A stretch of DNA of 64,000 nt from Lophius americanus (Eukaryota > Chordata > Actinopteri > Lophiiformes > Lophiidae), in NCBI GenBank assembly GCA_037951165.1, contig JBBDHG010000011.1, positions 3,871,001 to 3,935,000 of the forward strand, written 5' to 3'. Of this stretch, positions 36,901-51,900 are shown one piece after another. The stretch's first letter is position 1. The number at the start of each line of letters is the position of its first letter. Position numbers and translations under genes: made by a program. The notes beneath the pieces were generated by a model. The model was not told the origin of the DNA, made no database searches, and saw only the letters and a program-made list of their open reading frames with translations.

Positions 36901-39900
36901 AAACTAAGAGCTAATCTGACAGTTTTCTTCTTTCTTTTTTTTATGATAAAGTGGCACGCTGCCTGGTGAAGCAGAAGGTTACATTCCAACTGGTCTCTCT
37001 CCTAATGGAGGAGAATGTCATTGGACTACGTAGCATTAAATCACTTCAGACCAGATGAATTTCATATAGAATGTTTCAGTCATTTGCGGAATATTTGGTA
37101 ATATATTTGCATATATTTCCAAAAGCAGTCATATATCTGTTGCACTTGGCGTCAAACCACATCTAACTGATACTATTCTACTTGTAATTGTAGAGAAGTT
37201 GGTATTCTACCGCTTATCTACTGACTGTGGGACCCAGAGAAGGTATATTACTAATGCACTAGCAGATGATAATTCCCACAGGGAGTACTTGTACCCCAGG
37301 GCGTATTTCAGCCGTTCCTAGTTATGTGGAAAGATTGTTGAGTAGCTCAGCTTATTGGGAGTTAAAATAGAAAAGAATCTTGTAAGAACTATGAAACAAA
37401 CCATTGCGAAATGATTGGAAATATGCTAAACATACTTTAAACGCAAGCAATCCCAAAAGAAAGTAACAAATAACTTGAGTGAAATACTTGAAATAAGCCA
37501 AGTGGTGAAATAAAAGATTTGCAGTGTTTATTTGCAGTTTCAAATAATTTTGGTTAAACTCATTTGTGAGGACAACTCTGGGGAAAATAAATAATTGTTG
37601 AATGCTTCACTATGTGGGGGTTTCTGCATTTAATCATGAAAGTAAAACTTTCTAAATATAAGTTGATACTTAACGAGAATAAGAAATGTAGATTTAATGT
37701 CTTAATTATTAAGTTTTACCAGATTAACCAAAGTCTAACATGAGCCTAGCAGAACATCAAATGAGAGGCGATGACCATCATATGCTGCAGCATTTAGCAT
37801 CTTAAACATGTTTCAGGCCTGTTCCACAATTTGATGGTGATGGTTGTCGCTGGAACTTAGCGTTCAGCAGAGAAACTGCTGGAGACATAACCTTCATAAC
37901 AAAGCAGAGTACTCCTCCTGATTGTGTTATCCTAAGACAGACTAGAGACTTTTTTTTTTCTCCTGAAGAGACTGAACCATATTGCCAAAGAAAATCAACC
38001 TAGCGAGACCAAGGGTGAAATGTTTACAGAAATGTTTACGTTTTAAAGTTGTTTTATGTTATATTTACGCTTGCCAACTTCCTTCTTCACTCTCTGACTG
38101 TCTGCTGGATGAGACAGTGACAGGTGGCCAAATGAATGGAATGTGAGTAAGTAATTACATTGAGTAAGATCTTGTATTTTTCTCTGTGTTGAACAATGTT
38201 AGAAGGTGACTTCAGAAGGTGTATGTATCTTTAACACTGTTAACGTCTTTTTTCAGATTTTAATGTGGTAAAGGTTCCTTGTATAGCTTTTAAATATATT
38301 CAATGCAAGTAAAGTCAATCAGTCAGACCAAAAAAGTTTATCCGTCAAAACTCATTTTGTTTTTAAATCTTAGCTCTCTATATTGGAATTGAATGAAATT
38401 GCGAAGTAACCACAGTGTGCCTCACCTAGCTCTCTGTGTTACCTTTAAATGACATTATTTTTGTTCAACTAGAAGATATCAATCTGAAGCCTGCCTCATA
38501 GCTCTAGTGAGCTTCCAAATTAAATAATGGTATGCTACAAATTTGCCCTGGCTTAATGTCTTTTAAAAACGGCATGTCCCTCATGTTTCACTGGAATGCA
38601 ACACTCCCCAGTGTTTACAGTGACACACCTATAATAGTGGCCTATTCCATTCAAACATTCCTTCAACCCCTTTTTGATCATGGTGTCTGTCCGTCAAAAA
38701 GAAGCCTGGCCTTGCAGATCCCTGTAACATCAGTGGATTAAAAGTTCTGAAAATCCTTTGGTTAAGAATAGTCTTGTCATTTTTGACACAGTTGAACTCT
38801 TGAACATCTTATGCTAATAGCAATTCATAGGGTCTGCTTCTTTTGTAAAGTCTCCCCCTTGTCCCAGCACAGTGTCTTATTGTAAATTTCCTACATTGCT
38901 ATACTATCAACATATATTGTTAAACGATTAGATCTCAAAACTCTAATCTTCAATCTAGGCTTCCTTCCTTCCCGGCATATCGGTTCAGGTTCATGGAGAT
39001 GGGTTCTGAGTTAGGTATGCAGCAGGCACTTCAGGAAATACCAGTGCTGAACATGACATGTGAACAGTTGTCGCAGTAGAGCACTGCATGACCTGTCAGT
39101 GGCTGAATTCACATCGGAGAGACATCCACTGAAACCTACGGAATATGATTCTTGCCAAAGTAAGCAGTGGAATGAGTTCCCATGAGATTAGTGTGAAGTC
39201 TTCACCAACCTACAGTTGCTCCTGTCAAGCTTAATCAAATTCCACTCTGAGGGGAATCCAGCTTAAGGCAGATTGGTAATGATGCTTTGAATTCAGCAAA
39301 CAAAAAGAATCATTCGAAAGGTAGCTGCCAGGGAATTTTCATAATTTGACAATTATGTTTTGACACAAATTGTCCATTCTCTGTAGTAAATCATATCACT
39401 CAAAAACTATTTATACCCACATAAACCTGATTGAGAGGAAGAATTGGATTGATTTTGGGAAAGTTCAGTTGTTTACTTACAACACAAGGGGGAGCTTTAT
39501 CTCCAAGATTTATTGGTCATCATTTCTAAACCGTTCATTTGATTCAGTGCTTATGAATCAAGTTGAGCGGATATATCTTTTATACAACGTGTTTTACTCA
39601 CTTCTTTTTTTTTTTTTACAAAAAAACAGTTAATAAGACACGGCTTCTGAACTGTTGATTGACTTGAGATCTATCCTGTTTATGCCATTTTTAACTAAAA
39701 ATAATGTGCGAAATCACAAACTTTAGTTTGAAGGGTTCAATCAGGGCTATTGTTTATACAACAAACAGAGATTGCGATCTTTTCGGGGATATACCCTTTC
39801 AGTCGGGGACGACGGCATAGGTCTATTTCTTATATGAAAAGAATTCTCACACATTCATATATGCACAGTTCAACATGCTCACATTAACATAGCACAAAAG

Positions 39901-42900
39901 AACATTGCCAGCATATGCATAGAATAAAAATAAGAAATATTTCAGTTGCATAATGAGTAGTATTGCACATATTGTTTTGCACGAGGACATAAATAAATAA
40001 GCTAATTCATATGCAATCTAATTAATTACAATCTTGTACATCATTGGAAATTGTGTATTTTTTTTAACTTGTCATTCTTTTATGGTGCTGTAATACTATA
40101 TGGTGATATGTAATAAAATTGCATATCAGTAATCAGTGAGAATCGGTAGAAAGCAGGGCTTATTACCTTTAGGCATAACTAGTCCATAAGTGGTCTTTAT
40201 GCTAAGCTAATTTAACCGCTTGTTACCTCACAACTTAAGAATCCTCAACTTCAGGATATTTATTCATTATTCCAGACAGATTTATGAAAAAATACAAAAT
40301 TGCGTGTCACTATTATCATCTTACTCTTAACAAGAAAATAATAATGGCAAAGGATCTCTTTCAAAGTTTACAGAATAGGCAGTCGTCATTACTGTTCATA
40401 TCAGATTTAAGGATCTGCTCATGTAATCCCATGTTGTTACTAATTACATCTCACCCCTTTGCTTGGATTTGACTCAACTTCCATCCTTCATTATCCTCAT
40501 CATCGTCACTAGTTACTCTGTCTCCTCCACATTGCTATTTCAGATTAGGAGATGAGGGTCATGCTGTGTCAAAAGCACCGAGAGAGGAGGAGATAGTGTG
40601 TGGAGAACAGAAGAGTGAAATACAGTCAAACATGCTGCTTCTTCTTATTAAGCTTCAAAGATCTGTAACATCAGAAACTCTTATGTCATCTTCACTCACT
40701 CACTCACACGCAAACACACGCACCTTCTATAACATACACCCGGAACACACATCTAGGCTGCTTTTTCCATTTTTCCTTCATCTGTCCTGTCTTTTAATGG
40801 ATTTGTCGGCTGAATCACATTTTCTACCATGCACAGTCACTGTACCCTGGACCCGATGAACTCAGAGTCTCTGCCTCACTTTCTCCTCCGACTCTCCCTC
40901 CGCCCCTCTGCGTTTAAGAATCTCTGCAACACCATATAGTCTCAGGTGGCCAGTGAGAGTCTGTTCCACTGGGTAATTAAGTGCACAACTAAGAACTGGT
41001 GGCAAGGACACACTCCAGTAATCCAGATAATAAATATCTTTGTTCTTCAAGCCTGGTACAGACGCTAAAACAAAATCAATTTAGACCTGGAATGGTGTCC
41101 TGGACAGTGTTTTGATACCGTGGCCATTTCTAGCTTCTTCTTTTTTCCCATAACTGCCAGTGTGTGTGCGGCTGAGGGTGTGTATGTCGGAGAATGTGGC
41201 AGGGTGATGTTTGTGTTTGACTACTGGACAATGCAGCTTGTCAGTCTTCTGGTTTCTCTGCTTTGTCTACCTTCCACCAATGTCACCCAATTTTCTGTCA
41301 TAAGTAAAGCAAATATAGAACCTCTTTCAGGAATATGTCCTTTACCCTTTGGAAAGTTGCACAAAGGAAATTACACACTGACAGCAGTTTGACTCTTCAT
41401 CAAGAACACTCCATTTATCGGCAGGAGCCGGACTGTGGGAGACGTGGTGTTCCGGCGAGTCAGCGAGCAGAGCTAACACTAGTTCTCCGTTAAGCTTGGA
41501 CAATTTAAGACTAAGCGATAGTTTCACTTATGACCTCAAAAGTCCAACATGCAACTCATCTTTCATCCTAATCTGTGGCCAATTCCAGAGGCAATTAAGG
41601 CCCTTTCAGACGAAAGCCTACATTCACATAAAATGAGTCAATGTAGAGCGGAGTTTGTACCGAACCGAGAGAAACTAAGACGTCATCAAGGCTCGAACAC
41701 AGTGATGGTGATATAAACTATGCACATTTTCTGATTGATAGCTGTAAACACAGTATCCAAATTGAGTCAATTTTGATGGTAGAGCTTAGATAAAAATTAA
41801 AAGAAAATCCTGTGAGCGCATGATGTCGATCTGTTTTTCAGTCACTGGACAACGCCCAAAAACTAAATTTGAGTCTGCTGTTTCTTGTAGAAACTGATAC
41901 CACAATAACATAACATATATTCTTTTTAATGGCCGATTTACCCTTTAAGTGATGCCTTGTTTTTGCTGCATTAATATACCTCCCTGCAGCATTATTTTGT
42001 TTTGCAATGTCCAAACTCAAAGGTCATGATTCTGCTTTTGGTTTAATTAATTTTTATGAACATAGTTTAATCATTTGTTTTCTTTTTCGCTCCGATTAAA
42101 TCAATCTTACTTGAATTGGGAAAAAGGTCTCATATCAACCATCTAATTTATCCAAACAATATAAGATTACACGCAAATTATCTTGACTGAATGTCTGCAG
42201 TTTTGAAGTAAGTGTTTTCGTAACAGTTTGGTTAAAAGTAGATGTAAAGAAAAAAATGGTGATGCTTGCCTGGAGTGATTTTCCTCATGACCTAGATTAT
42301 TACTCAAGATCAGAAAAAGGAGAAGTTATAGTGCTGTGAAAAACTATTTAACATGTTTCTGATTTCTCATATTATTGTTTGTATCTAATTAGTAATTACT
42401 GATGTCGGATCTTCAAAAAATGACGTACAGTTTCTTTATAAGACAGAAACTTCATCCAATACCTTTTCAGAATGATGATTGAGTTATTAAATTATATTTT
42501 TACCTTATTAAATATGTAATTTAATATAGGCATTTTGTGTTTACATATGTTGTCTTGAATCAACATTGGACAAATTTTGGTATGAGGTAAATCTAAAAAT
42601 CAGGACCAGGTCCAATACTTTTACACAGCTTACACCAATTTCCCATAACATTTAAACTGCCTGCGTAATATTGTGTTGGTCCCCAGTTTGATGCCAAAAC
42701 AACTCTGCAAGTTGTCCTGCTTTAACCACCTTTGTAGGTACTAACCTCTCTAGACTGAGGGAAGTTGCTTAGATCCTTACACCTGCTTCCATCACACCAA
42801 CTTACAAGTTAAAACGTTCCCTTGCTGCCTATATATTCCTCACTGACTAAACTCGCCCGTCAGAAGTTATCATTTTATGGCCTATCATTAAGTAACCCAT

Positions 42901-45900
42901 CATTTTTGAAAAGATCAAAGATATTAAGCTGGATAGCTTAAATATCTTTCCGACACTGATTTTGACAGTCACAAACATAGTTTTCAAGAAGAATGACACA
43001 TTGACGTTCTTTCTTTATCTTACACAGGCTCTGTGTTGGACGTGATCAAACATATCATCTCACGAGGGGAACATAAGACGGGTGTCCTGGACGAGGCAAG
43101 CATAGCTACTGTGTTAAAAGACGTGCTTGAGGGCCTGGAGTACCTACACAAGAATGGACAGATTCACAGGTAACACAACTCATGTTCTTACATTCTTGGA
43201 CTTTAGCAATGCTGACAAATAACTTCCAATCACTGCAACCCACTCTGGCTTTATTAGACTTCACTTTGACTGTTTATGGAGCAGATAATGTATTCTCCTC
43301 CTCTTTGTGGCTTCCTTAAAAACCATGTCCCCCCTACTTTCACAGAATGGAACAATTTATTTTTTTTCATCTTGAAGTTTTGTGTTTATATTGGCATTTT
43401 TTTCTGATCCCAGTAATTCAGATAATTTGATACAGACCATTCTGAAATTTTTCGCATACCATTGAAAACATATTCGTGTATCCACACAAACTTTTTATAA
43501 TGTTAGAAATGCTGCGCCTAATTCTTTATTTAGGTGTGCCAGCCCATTGTTTTTGTCAGCCTCCATGAAAACTGGTCATTTCTTACAAGGTTATGTAGAT
43601 TATGGGATTCAAAGCAAACAGGAATTAAAGGTGCAGTTTGCTCCTTTTTCATTCACAGAACACTCAATTGGACTTTGCAAAATCCAAAATTGCTAGAAAG
43701 TTCTGATTTTTAAGGACCTTGATCAATTTAAAAGTGTATTATCACTCTCAAAATAACTTTTTATTGGTGTTTTATGAAAATAATATTGGTTGCAGAATCT
43801 CAAAAAATAGTATTAAAACTATGTTTTGGTCATCTTAACGGGATGCTTGCTATTTGTGTAGTAAACAACAATGTCTGGATTAGATTTTTTCCAGTCATCA
43901 TCATTCTATTTACCATTTATTACATTCTTCTTATATAGACAAACATACAAACATTGAGATGTTCTTAGAAGCGGTGTTACTATCTCCTGCTGAAATGAAG
44001 TAGATAACAGCTCAGGGTGAGACCTCTGAAGAGAGCTCCTAGGGGAACTACTATGTATAAAGTTTGGGGATGTCCGATTTAGTTAAATTTCTTCATCTTA
44101 TAGAAGCTCTGGCATCTGGAGTTGCTCTAAAATATGTCTGTGAAATATGCTACAGTTGATTTGTATCCATTGATGCAAGCTAAAGACTGAATCTTCACTC
44201 TACATAATTTCTATGAAATACCAAAATATGGTCGCGGTTCACCGCTCCAACTTGCATCTTCACACACTCCCTCATACTCACCTAGGGCCACAAATGGTAA
44301 AATGGTAACGCACGGGCAATTTACCCTGAGGAAATATTTCACAGAAAATACAATTACAGTTTTAAAAAAAAAATCTGCTAAAATTATTCAGCGACCATTC
44401 TTCAGTGTTTTATTGATTAATATTTCATTTGAATAACGTAATAGTCTTGTGATCTCACAATTCTACTGCCTCAACCAAAAATCCGAGCAAGCTGCTGAAA
44501 GTCACTCTCTTGGTGCACAATGTAATACAATGTTTGTAAGACAGAGGTCATTGCTATTCTTCATCAGTGAAAATTGCCATTTGAAAATTAATGTAATTTT
44601 CAAATGGCAATTTTCACCCACCAAAGGTCAGGGACGTCTTTGGCATCTACATACAGATGGAGTTTATTTTTCAAATTAGTCTGCAACAAGTCATCCAGAA
44701 GAAGATGGACCAGTAATGATGCCTTTATTGTTTATGGTCCACTCACTTTCTATCCTAACACTTCATTTTTAAAGCTGGATACACGATACAAGGCCTCAGT
44801 GTTTCAATGAAACTGGATAACTTGAGGTCAAAAACTGCTCAAAGAAATATTTAAGCAGACCAGAATTTCTGAGCTGACAATTTTTAAGAATGAGTTTGCA
44901 TTAATGGTATTTGTTGATGGCAGACTTTCATGCCACAGGAAATGTGACCCAGAGACTGTCTAAGCCAGGTGCTTTTACAGCTGTTAGATTGAACCATTTT
45001 AACATGCTGGTGAGATAGAAGTCACCGCTAAACTCTCTGTATTAGACATCCATTAGTCGCTTTTTCTGCTCTTCTCTTGTCCACTTGCACAATTCCAGCC
45101 AAGATGTGTAAATAACGGAATGTTCAGCTTTTTTTCAGCAGCTGTTAATAATAATAACTATATACACTTTATTTATGGGCGCCTTTCAAGACACTCACGG
45201 TCACAGATACAAGTGTAAAATGACACATATCAGGAGATTAGTATAAAGATGTGCCATGAAGAGCTCAAAAATAATTAAAAGCTCAAAAAGGTGATCACAG
45301 AATAGTCTTAAGAGATGTGTTTTTCAGGCGGAATTTGATGATGTGGAGACGGTGACACTCCCGAATGGTTTGTGGGAGAGATCCAGAGTCAACTGGCTGC
45401 ACAGCCATCAGCTCTGGACTCCAAAGATAATAAGAGCATCCTGCCAATAATGGAGTGAGAGGGTTTTTCCTCTTCAAGTATTGACAAGAAACGGCTAGAA
45501 ACATAATGAATTAGCAATGACGCTGATGTTTTAAATGACCTTGTTGAATATAATGAAAGCCCGCTGCGGCATTCCTCTGCTGCAACATCTAAGTGTCCAC
45601 TCACAGCATAATGTGGTAGTGTGGCGTTGACTGATGGAGGGTAAGGCTCATCCCTCAATTCAACCCTTCATACAACTTTGTGTCCTGTCTGGGGAGGATC
45701 ATTAATTGGTCACTCATTCGTCACATCTGTCCAGACCGGGCTCAGAGGTGTGACTTGTAGCATTAGACAGTTTTCTTACTGTGAGTTAATCCTCACAGTA
45801 AGAAAAATCGCTGACACAGAGGGTGAAGAGGCCATGCTCAGTTGATCGGAGCCCGCTCATATAAATGTGCACATACGGCCCAGCGTGTTCCTCCTGTGTG

Positions 45901-48900
45901 TGCTGGATCACATGATTGGGAACCTCAGGGGAGTGGTCGATGGAGAGAGTCATGGGGCAAGGCTTGACAACGAGGGAGAAAGAGGGGAGAGTGTCACAAG
46001 AGATGTTGCATCCAGCCCAGGGCGCAGAAAAGCAATTAGAGCCTTGCGGCCCGGCCTGTAGCCTCAAGTAGAGACATTTACCACAAGCAGGCAAAGTGCT
46101 CCACCTCCAAATTCACAACAGCTCGGGAAGTCGGCAACTCAAAGGTGGTCCTCCTTTGACTTGAGTAACAGGTAGACCTCATACATGAAAAGAAATTAAT
46201 AACACTCCAGACCCGGCCTCTCCGTTGTATTTCAGAAAATCAGCCTGAGAGTTTATGATTGCAAAATCCCTGTAGCCAGCAGTCTTACTGTTGTGTGGCG
46301 CACAACATCTTTGCCACACTCATCTATGAAACACTGTTTCAGAGGGTACATGACAAATTACTCTGTAGGTGGCTTTGTAACAATCAGATAATGTCTGGTT
46401 ATCCTGAGTCTCCTGTTGTTAGTAGAATAGATTCTTAATGACACAAAGACATAAAAAAAAAATAGAAAGAAAAAAAGATGAGAGAGAAATTTCAGCAATC
46501 TAAGTAGCAAAGCAAAGGGAAGATATTTTTTTGGTCTCACAGGGCTGAGTTAAAAGAGAGGTAGGCTTTTCTCTCTTTTATGGTCCTGTTTGGGTGCTGT
46601 GAGGCTGGCACCAGGATGTGATGTCACAGAGGGTGACCTGCTGAAGCTACAAGGTGCTAGCACTGCCAGATGAGAATGACAAATCTTGACAGCTCTATAC
46701 TATTTTTCTTTCCATCTGGCTCATGCCTCTAGGTGCATTTTCACTAAGTTAGTAAGACAAAACCACACATTACCTGATAAATGTTTGTTTGTTGATTATG
46801 TTGTGTTTTGGTTGCTAATCTATTAAAAAGCTAAAATTGTAAAATATAACCAGGAGGAATTACACTGCTGTTTAACTCTTTCCATCTCCTCTACAGGATC
46901 TCTTTGGATGGTACATTTTGTCTTCACCGCCTTCCTTTTCCTCCTCTTCGTCTCTTGTGAATGTTAATGATTGTCTGCACTCTGAAGCCTTTTCTCAGAG
47001 CGATACAAACCGCTGCAGTAAACCACGTCCTCCGTGTGTCTTCAATGAGCGCAGCAGGCTTTGATTACTCTTCCTGTGTTGTTTGTCAAAGTGGAGCATT
47101 GACGCTTGAAAGTTCGTCTTGAGACGGTATTCATCATGAAAACTAATCCCTGAGAAATAAACTTGACCTCATATGTGTCATATTTATCAAATATCCTAAT
47201 CTGACAAGGAGTAAATCAATAGCTGCAAGGAAAATGACTATCAGTAAAGTTTCACCTAGGGTTGATTGTTAATCATTTAATTTTTTTCAATTAGATCTAA
47301 CCTCCTCAAACTGTTTCCTCTGGGGGGGGGGGGGACTCACTAGACTGGGAAGCTCCATATTTGTAGTTAACACACTGGATGTGCCAGTCCTCCGTGAACA
47401 CGGCAGCTGTTAGAACGTTGCAAAAGCTGAAGGTTCTGCGGGCTGCCCTGAACCGAGGCCCCGCATGATTCTGGTGCTCCATGCAGGTAGTTTATGCAAC
47501 ACAGCCAGGCTAAACGCGGAGCGTCAGAGGGAGGACGTTTAAATCTGCATATTATATGCAGAGTATTGTGCAGGCTGGCCCACTGCTCCTATACGATGGG
47601 TTAAAGGCAGAAAGCGTTTCAATACATTGTCTTCTTTTTAACGCCACTCATCTAACCTCGTCTATAGTGACTTAATACACAGAATTATTGTTAGATTCCC
47701 TTCTGGAGCCCATGTTTGGGTTCTACATTCTGAGCTACTTTAGAGTCATGGCATTGCAACGCGGTGGACCCAGTGAAAGGGTGCTCAGTCTTTCCATTCT
47801 TGTCCCTCACATAAAACACTGTTTTATGTGAAAATGCCTCGCTAGCTGCCCACCCACTCTAATCGACTGATTTCAACAAATTATTGGATGGATGACATGA
47901 AATTTCATACAGATATTCATGCCCTGTGGATGGTGAGGAATCACTCAGTGACCATGTGACACTGTCACTCATCCAGTTAATTTGCAAAAAATATTTGAAC
48001 AAATTTGTATGTAGAGGACGAATAACAGTTACTTCCTGTCGTCCTCTCACTTTTTATCCAAATGCTGGACTGCAGGATATAGACACATTGCTCATCTTTG
48101 CCTTCAGACACATGTGATAAGTGAGATAAGTTTGTAGGTCCAGACGGGTTAATTGGCCTAGACTGAACCCATAATACCTCATTCAAATAAACCACATTAT
48201 TAGCTTAGGAAGAACCCTGAATCATAAGTACTGAAGGACAGGAGTGGACCCACAGAGAGTGGACTGTAGTCGTTTAAATAGGGAAAAGTATTTTGGGATA
48301 TTCTCAGACTTGCCTTTCAGCCTCAGGTGGTCCAGTCTGTACTGCCCCTCCAATCCTTAAAAAGCAACATCTCAAATTACCAGATGTAAATTATGGCTGT
48401 TGTCTGGAGTAACTTCAATCTGGAGGATGGGTCTATTCTTGATCACGCAGAACTAATGACTTTAATAAACTGGACGATACTTGGATCTGATAACAGCTAG
48501 CTGTTCTGTTCGGGCAGCAGAGGGACAGTGGGACAAGAGAAGGTCTTAATGGCAGCAGTGGCTCCTCAAAGTCCGTCATGTACTCCTGTCCTTCTCTCTG
48601 CACTGTCCCTCGTGATGCAGTTACATAATTGAACTTGTTGTGACACAAATGCACATCAAATGTTTTGCCAACATTTTAAGTGGTTATTGAAAAAGAGCAT
48701 TCAAGAGAAGGCTTCAGGAGGATCAGCTAGAACCATGTCTGTGGAGAACCTTTGTCTGCCTCTCAGTGTTTTGCCCTGCAGCGGGAATCCCCTTCTTTTC
48801 TTTCAGTCAGGGGTCCTAATATGTCACATCTGCTGCATTCCTCCCTCTGAGGCTCACTGCTCGCCACTCTCTATACTTGTCACTGTGAGATCTGTTGTCT

Positions 48901-51900
48901 CTTTGCTATTTTACTGTAGCCTCCAGTAAAAAGACCCCCCCCCCCTCTCAAGTATTCATCACCTTTTGAACAATGAGCTAAGCAGTGACTCGCAAACTCT
49001 CCAGGACACTAAACACATTGTTTGTCTTCAGCAGCCTGATTGTAAATATCGTGCTTCAGGTTTGTAACCTCAGGGTGGTTGTGGGTTGATTGAATTATAT
49101 TCCTAATGAAGTGAGTCCTTGTGCGTTTTATCACATCTCGTCTAACTTGACTTTCCTTGAGACCAGTTTATCTGCTTGATTGAATCACAAGCTTTATTTG
49201 TCACCTACAGCTGCATCCTTTTCTTCAGTGCCCCCATCTGGTGGTGAGGCGAACTGCCAGGCCTACACCCCTGAGTCATTCGTCTACCTGTCTGTACCGT
49301 TTAAAGATCTACCTCCGGGTGAAAATCTAATAGAAATTGTTAAAGGGGGTCTAAGCCTTACTATTTTTTCATTTCTCATTCTTTTCTTTAAAATGTGTTA
49401 ACCTCCTGAAAGGCTGTACGGCAGAAAGAGCTGCATAGTGTCCCCCGTATCATTGCTGCCATCCTCACTTTTCATTTTCTCACCTTTTGCTTGCCCTGCC
49501 AATTCTATTCATTAAAGTCGGTTGCTATGACAACGCTGCCTGGCCAGTTAGGTGGCAGTATACAGTATGTGTGGCAGACAGTGTGATTGTGTGTGAGGGC
49601 ACACGCAGACAGACAGGCTGCCAGACAGCGGCCCCTGCTGAATCGTCTTATTGCCACCAGGGGAGGCTGAACAGTGTTGAACAAATTAACCACATACTGT
49701 GTGTGTGTGGGTGTGTTGCTAATAATGTCTGGGAAGGTAAAGGCTGTGAATCATCTCAGTATATTTTTACACTGCAGGAAAAGTTGTTGTTTTTTTTCCT
49801 TTGAGATTCTATGCGATTTGTGAGATACACAAATCACATAGAATCTGATTGGTTTTAGGTTTTAGCCTATTAGGGTACATCCAAATTATACGGTTTATTA
49901 TTCAATTCTGATTCAGGATTTTGCTATTTGGTTGAATAGCTTCATCTTCTGCACCCTTACTTTATATAACCCATTTCTATGGTAATCATGGTCATTGACA
50001 CTCTGCACTATATAAATATTGTACCATATTTATTCTCTTACTTGATTACATTTTGCATTTCTTCTGCACCACCTGCAACCTGTTCTTCCCAGTACTTGAT
50101 GTGTATATAGTCCTAAATGCAGGCTGCTGCTGTTCTTCGTTGTCTCATGTGAGCTCCTGCAGGAATGGAAGACTGGAGTCAATATTCCTTGTATTCAAAC
50201 AAATGAGGCTTATTCTGGTCTGGATTCTGACAGTTCAAATTCATGAATACATTGACCAAGCTCTAATGTGAAGATATTTGTCCATCTAAACACCAAACTT
50301 GTGCACATTAATATGTTTTTGCACGTGTCATTGGTGTCAACAATACGATTTATTTATGAGACAGCCCATGGTTTTCATACCGAAATAGACTAGACATGCT
50401 AGTATTGATGACATTTTGCTCTGGAGGACAGCAAACATTGTAAGTTATTCATGAGCTGATTTAGGAACAGCCTACTGCTGAGCCTACTGTGCATTGCTGC
50501 TGTCATCTCTCCTCTGGTCATTTCTTTTTAACAGCCAATGATCTACTGTGCATTGCTGCTGTCATCTCTCCTCTGGTCATTTCTTTTTAACAGTCAATGA
50601 TCTACTGTGCATTGCTGCTGTCATCTCTCCTCTGGTCATTTCTTTTTAACAGCCAATGATCTACTGTGCATTGCTGCTGTCATCTCTCCTCTGGTCATTT
50701 CTTTTTAACAGTCAATGATCTACTGTGCATTGCTGCTGTCATCTCTCCTCTGGTCATTTCTTTTTAACAGCCAATGATCTACTGTGCATTGCTGCTGTCA
50801 TCTCTCCTCTGGTCATTTCTTTTTAACCACTCTAGTGGGACTGGTAGATGATCAATGCGCTCGTTGCACGAGTATATGCAAAAAGTCACAACGATTCCAA
50901 TCTCAGTGTTCGGATCCATGTTGCCATTCTATCAGATCCAGGCCACTTATGAAAGTGACTCACATCTGATTAAATGTTCAAACAGGCGTGAATGAAAATT
51001 GCGGCATGTCAAAACAAAAACATCAAGTTGAGCCTCTTCAGCCTGGTAATATGTAAATATTCTCTCACTTGTAACTCTTGATCGGACACACATCTGATCC
51101 TTGCTGATGTAAACAGTCAGATCAGAATTTATTTGGCATTCCCTCGCTCAGTACGATCTCATGAAAGTTAATCCAGCAATGGAAGACAAGGTCTGATATG
51201 GAGGATCACAGCAATGACCGCTGACAGAGATGATGTTGCAAATTCAATAGAGCAACAGAAAATTCTTCAAATCCGTTTTTTTCGGGGGAGTTTTGGGTTT
51301 ATTTATGTATCGGCCTAAAAAGCTGACCTTATAAATGCCTGCATCAATGTTTGCTTGTTGTAAATATGAGGTTATGGTAGAAACCGGTCCACACTGATGG
51401 GTCACACATAAAGATGACTGTCAACAGTAACAGAGACAAAGATCAATGGCAGGTTGAACACAGTTCTACTATGATCCAAAAGCTTTTTAACTTGTTACAG
51501 TTTGGTCATATTCTTTATTTTAATGTTCGTCCAAGCCTTAGAGGCTGTATTGTCACGGCCGATCATCGCCACTGCTTTTAATTGATGGCGGTCGGTTAGA
51601 GATGTTAATAATGGAGGAGCAAATGGCTTTTGAGGGTGCGCCGGGAACAAGGGGTGGAGTTTGATTTGTAAGAGAATAGAAGTATCAAGAAATAAATGTG
51701 GAATATAAGAAGTTATTCAAAGACTGGGTCTGTTGGTATTTCTGTAATTTTGAGTGCCTGCAGAATGAAAGGACCGCAATTTACAGCCTGTAGCAACTAC
51801 AAAAAAAGACTAAGTCAAATTTAGGACTCAGTCTCTATAGTGAGACTAAGTAGTATTCCAATAAACCTTAACTAACCAATTTATAATAACTTATAATTTG

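Noticed and set aside
49180..49401. 73-codon plus-strand frame with a plausible-looking protein
   Set aside because: No splice context, family match or conservation evidence; lies in oxsr1 intron 4 among decayed repeats.
50484..50827. CRISPR-like regular repeat array
   Set aside because: Repeats are contiguous with no unique spacers, in a vertebrate intron: an ordinary minisatellite.
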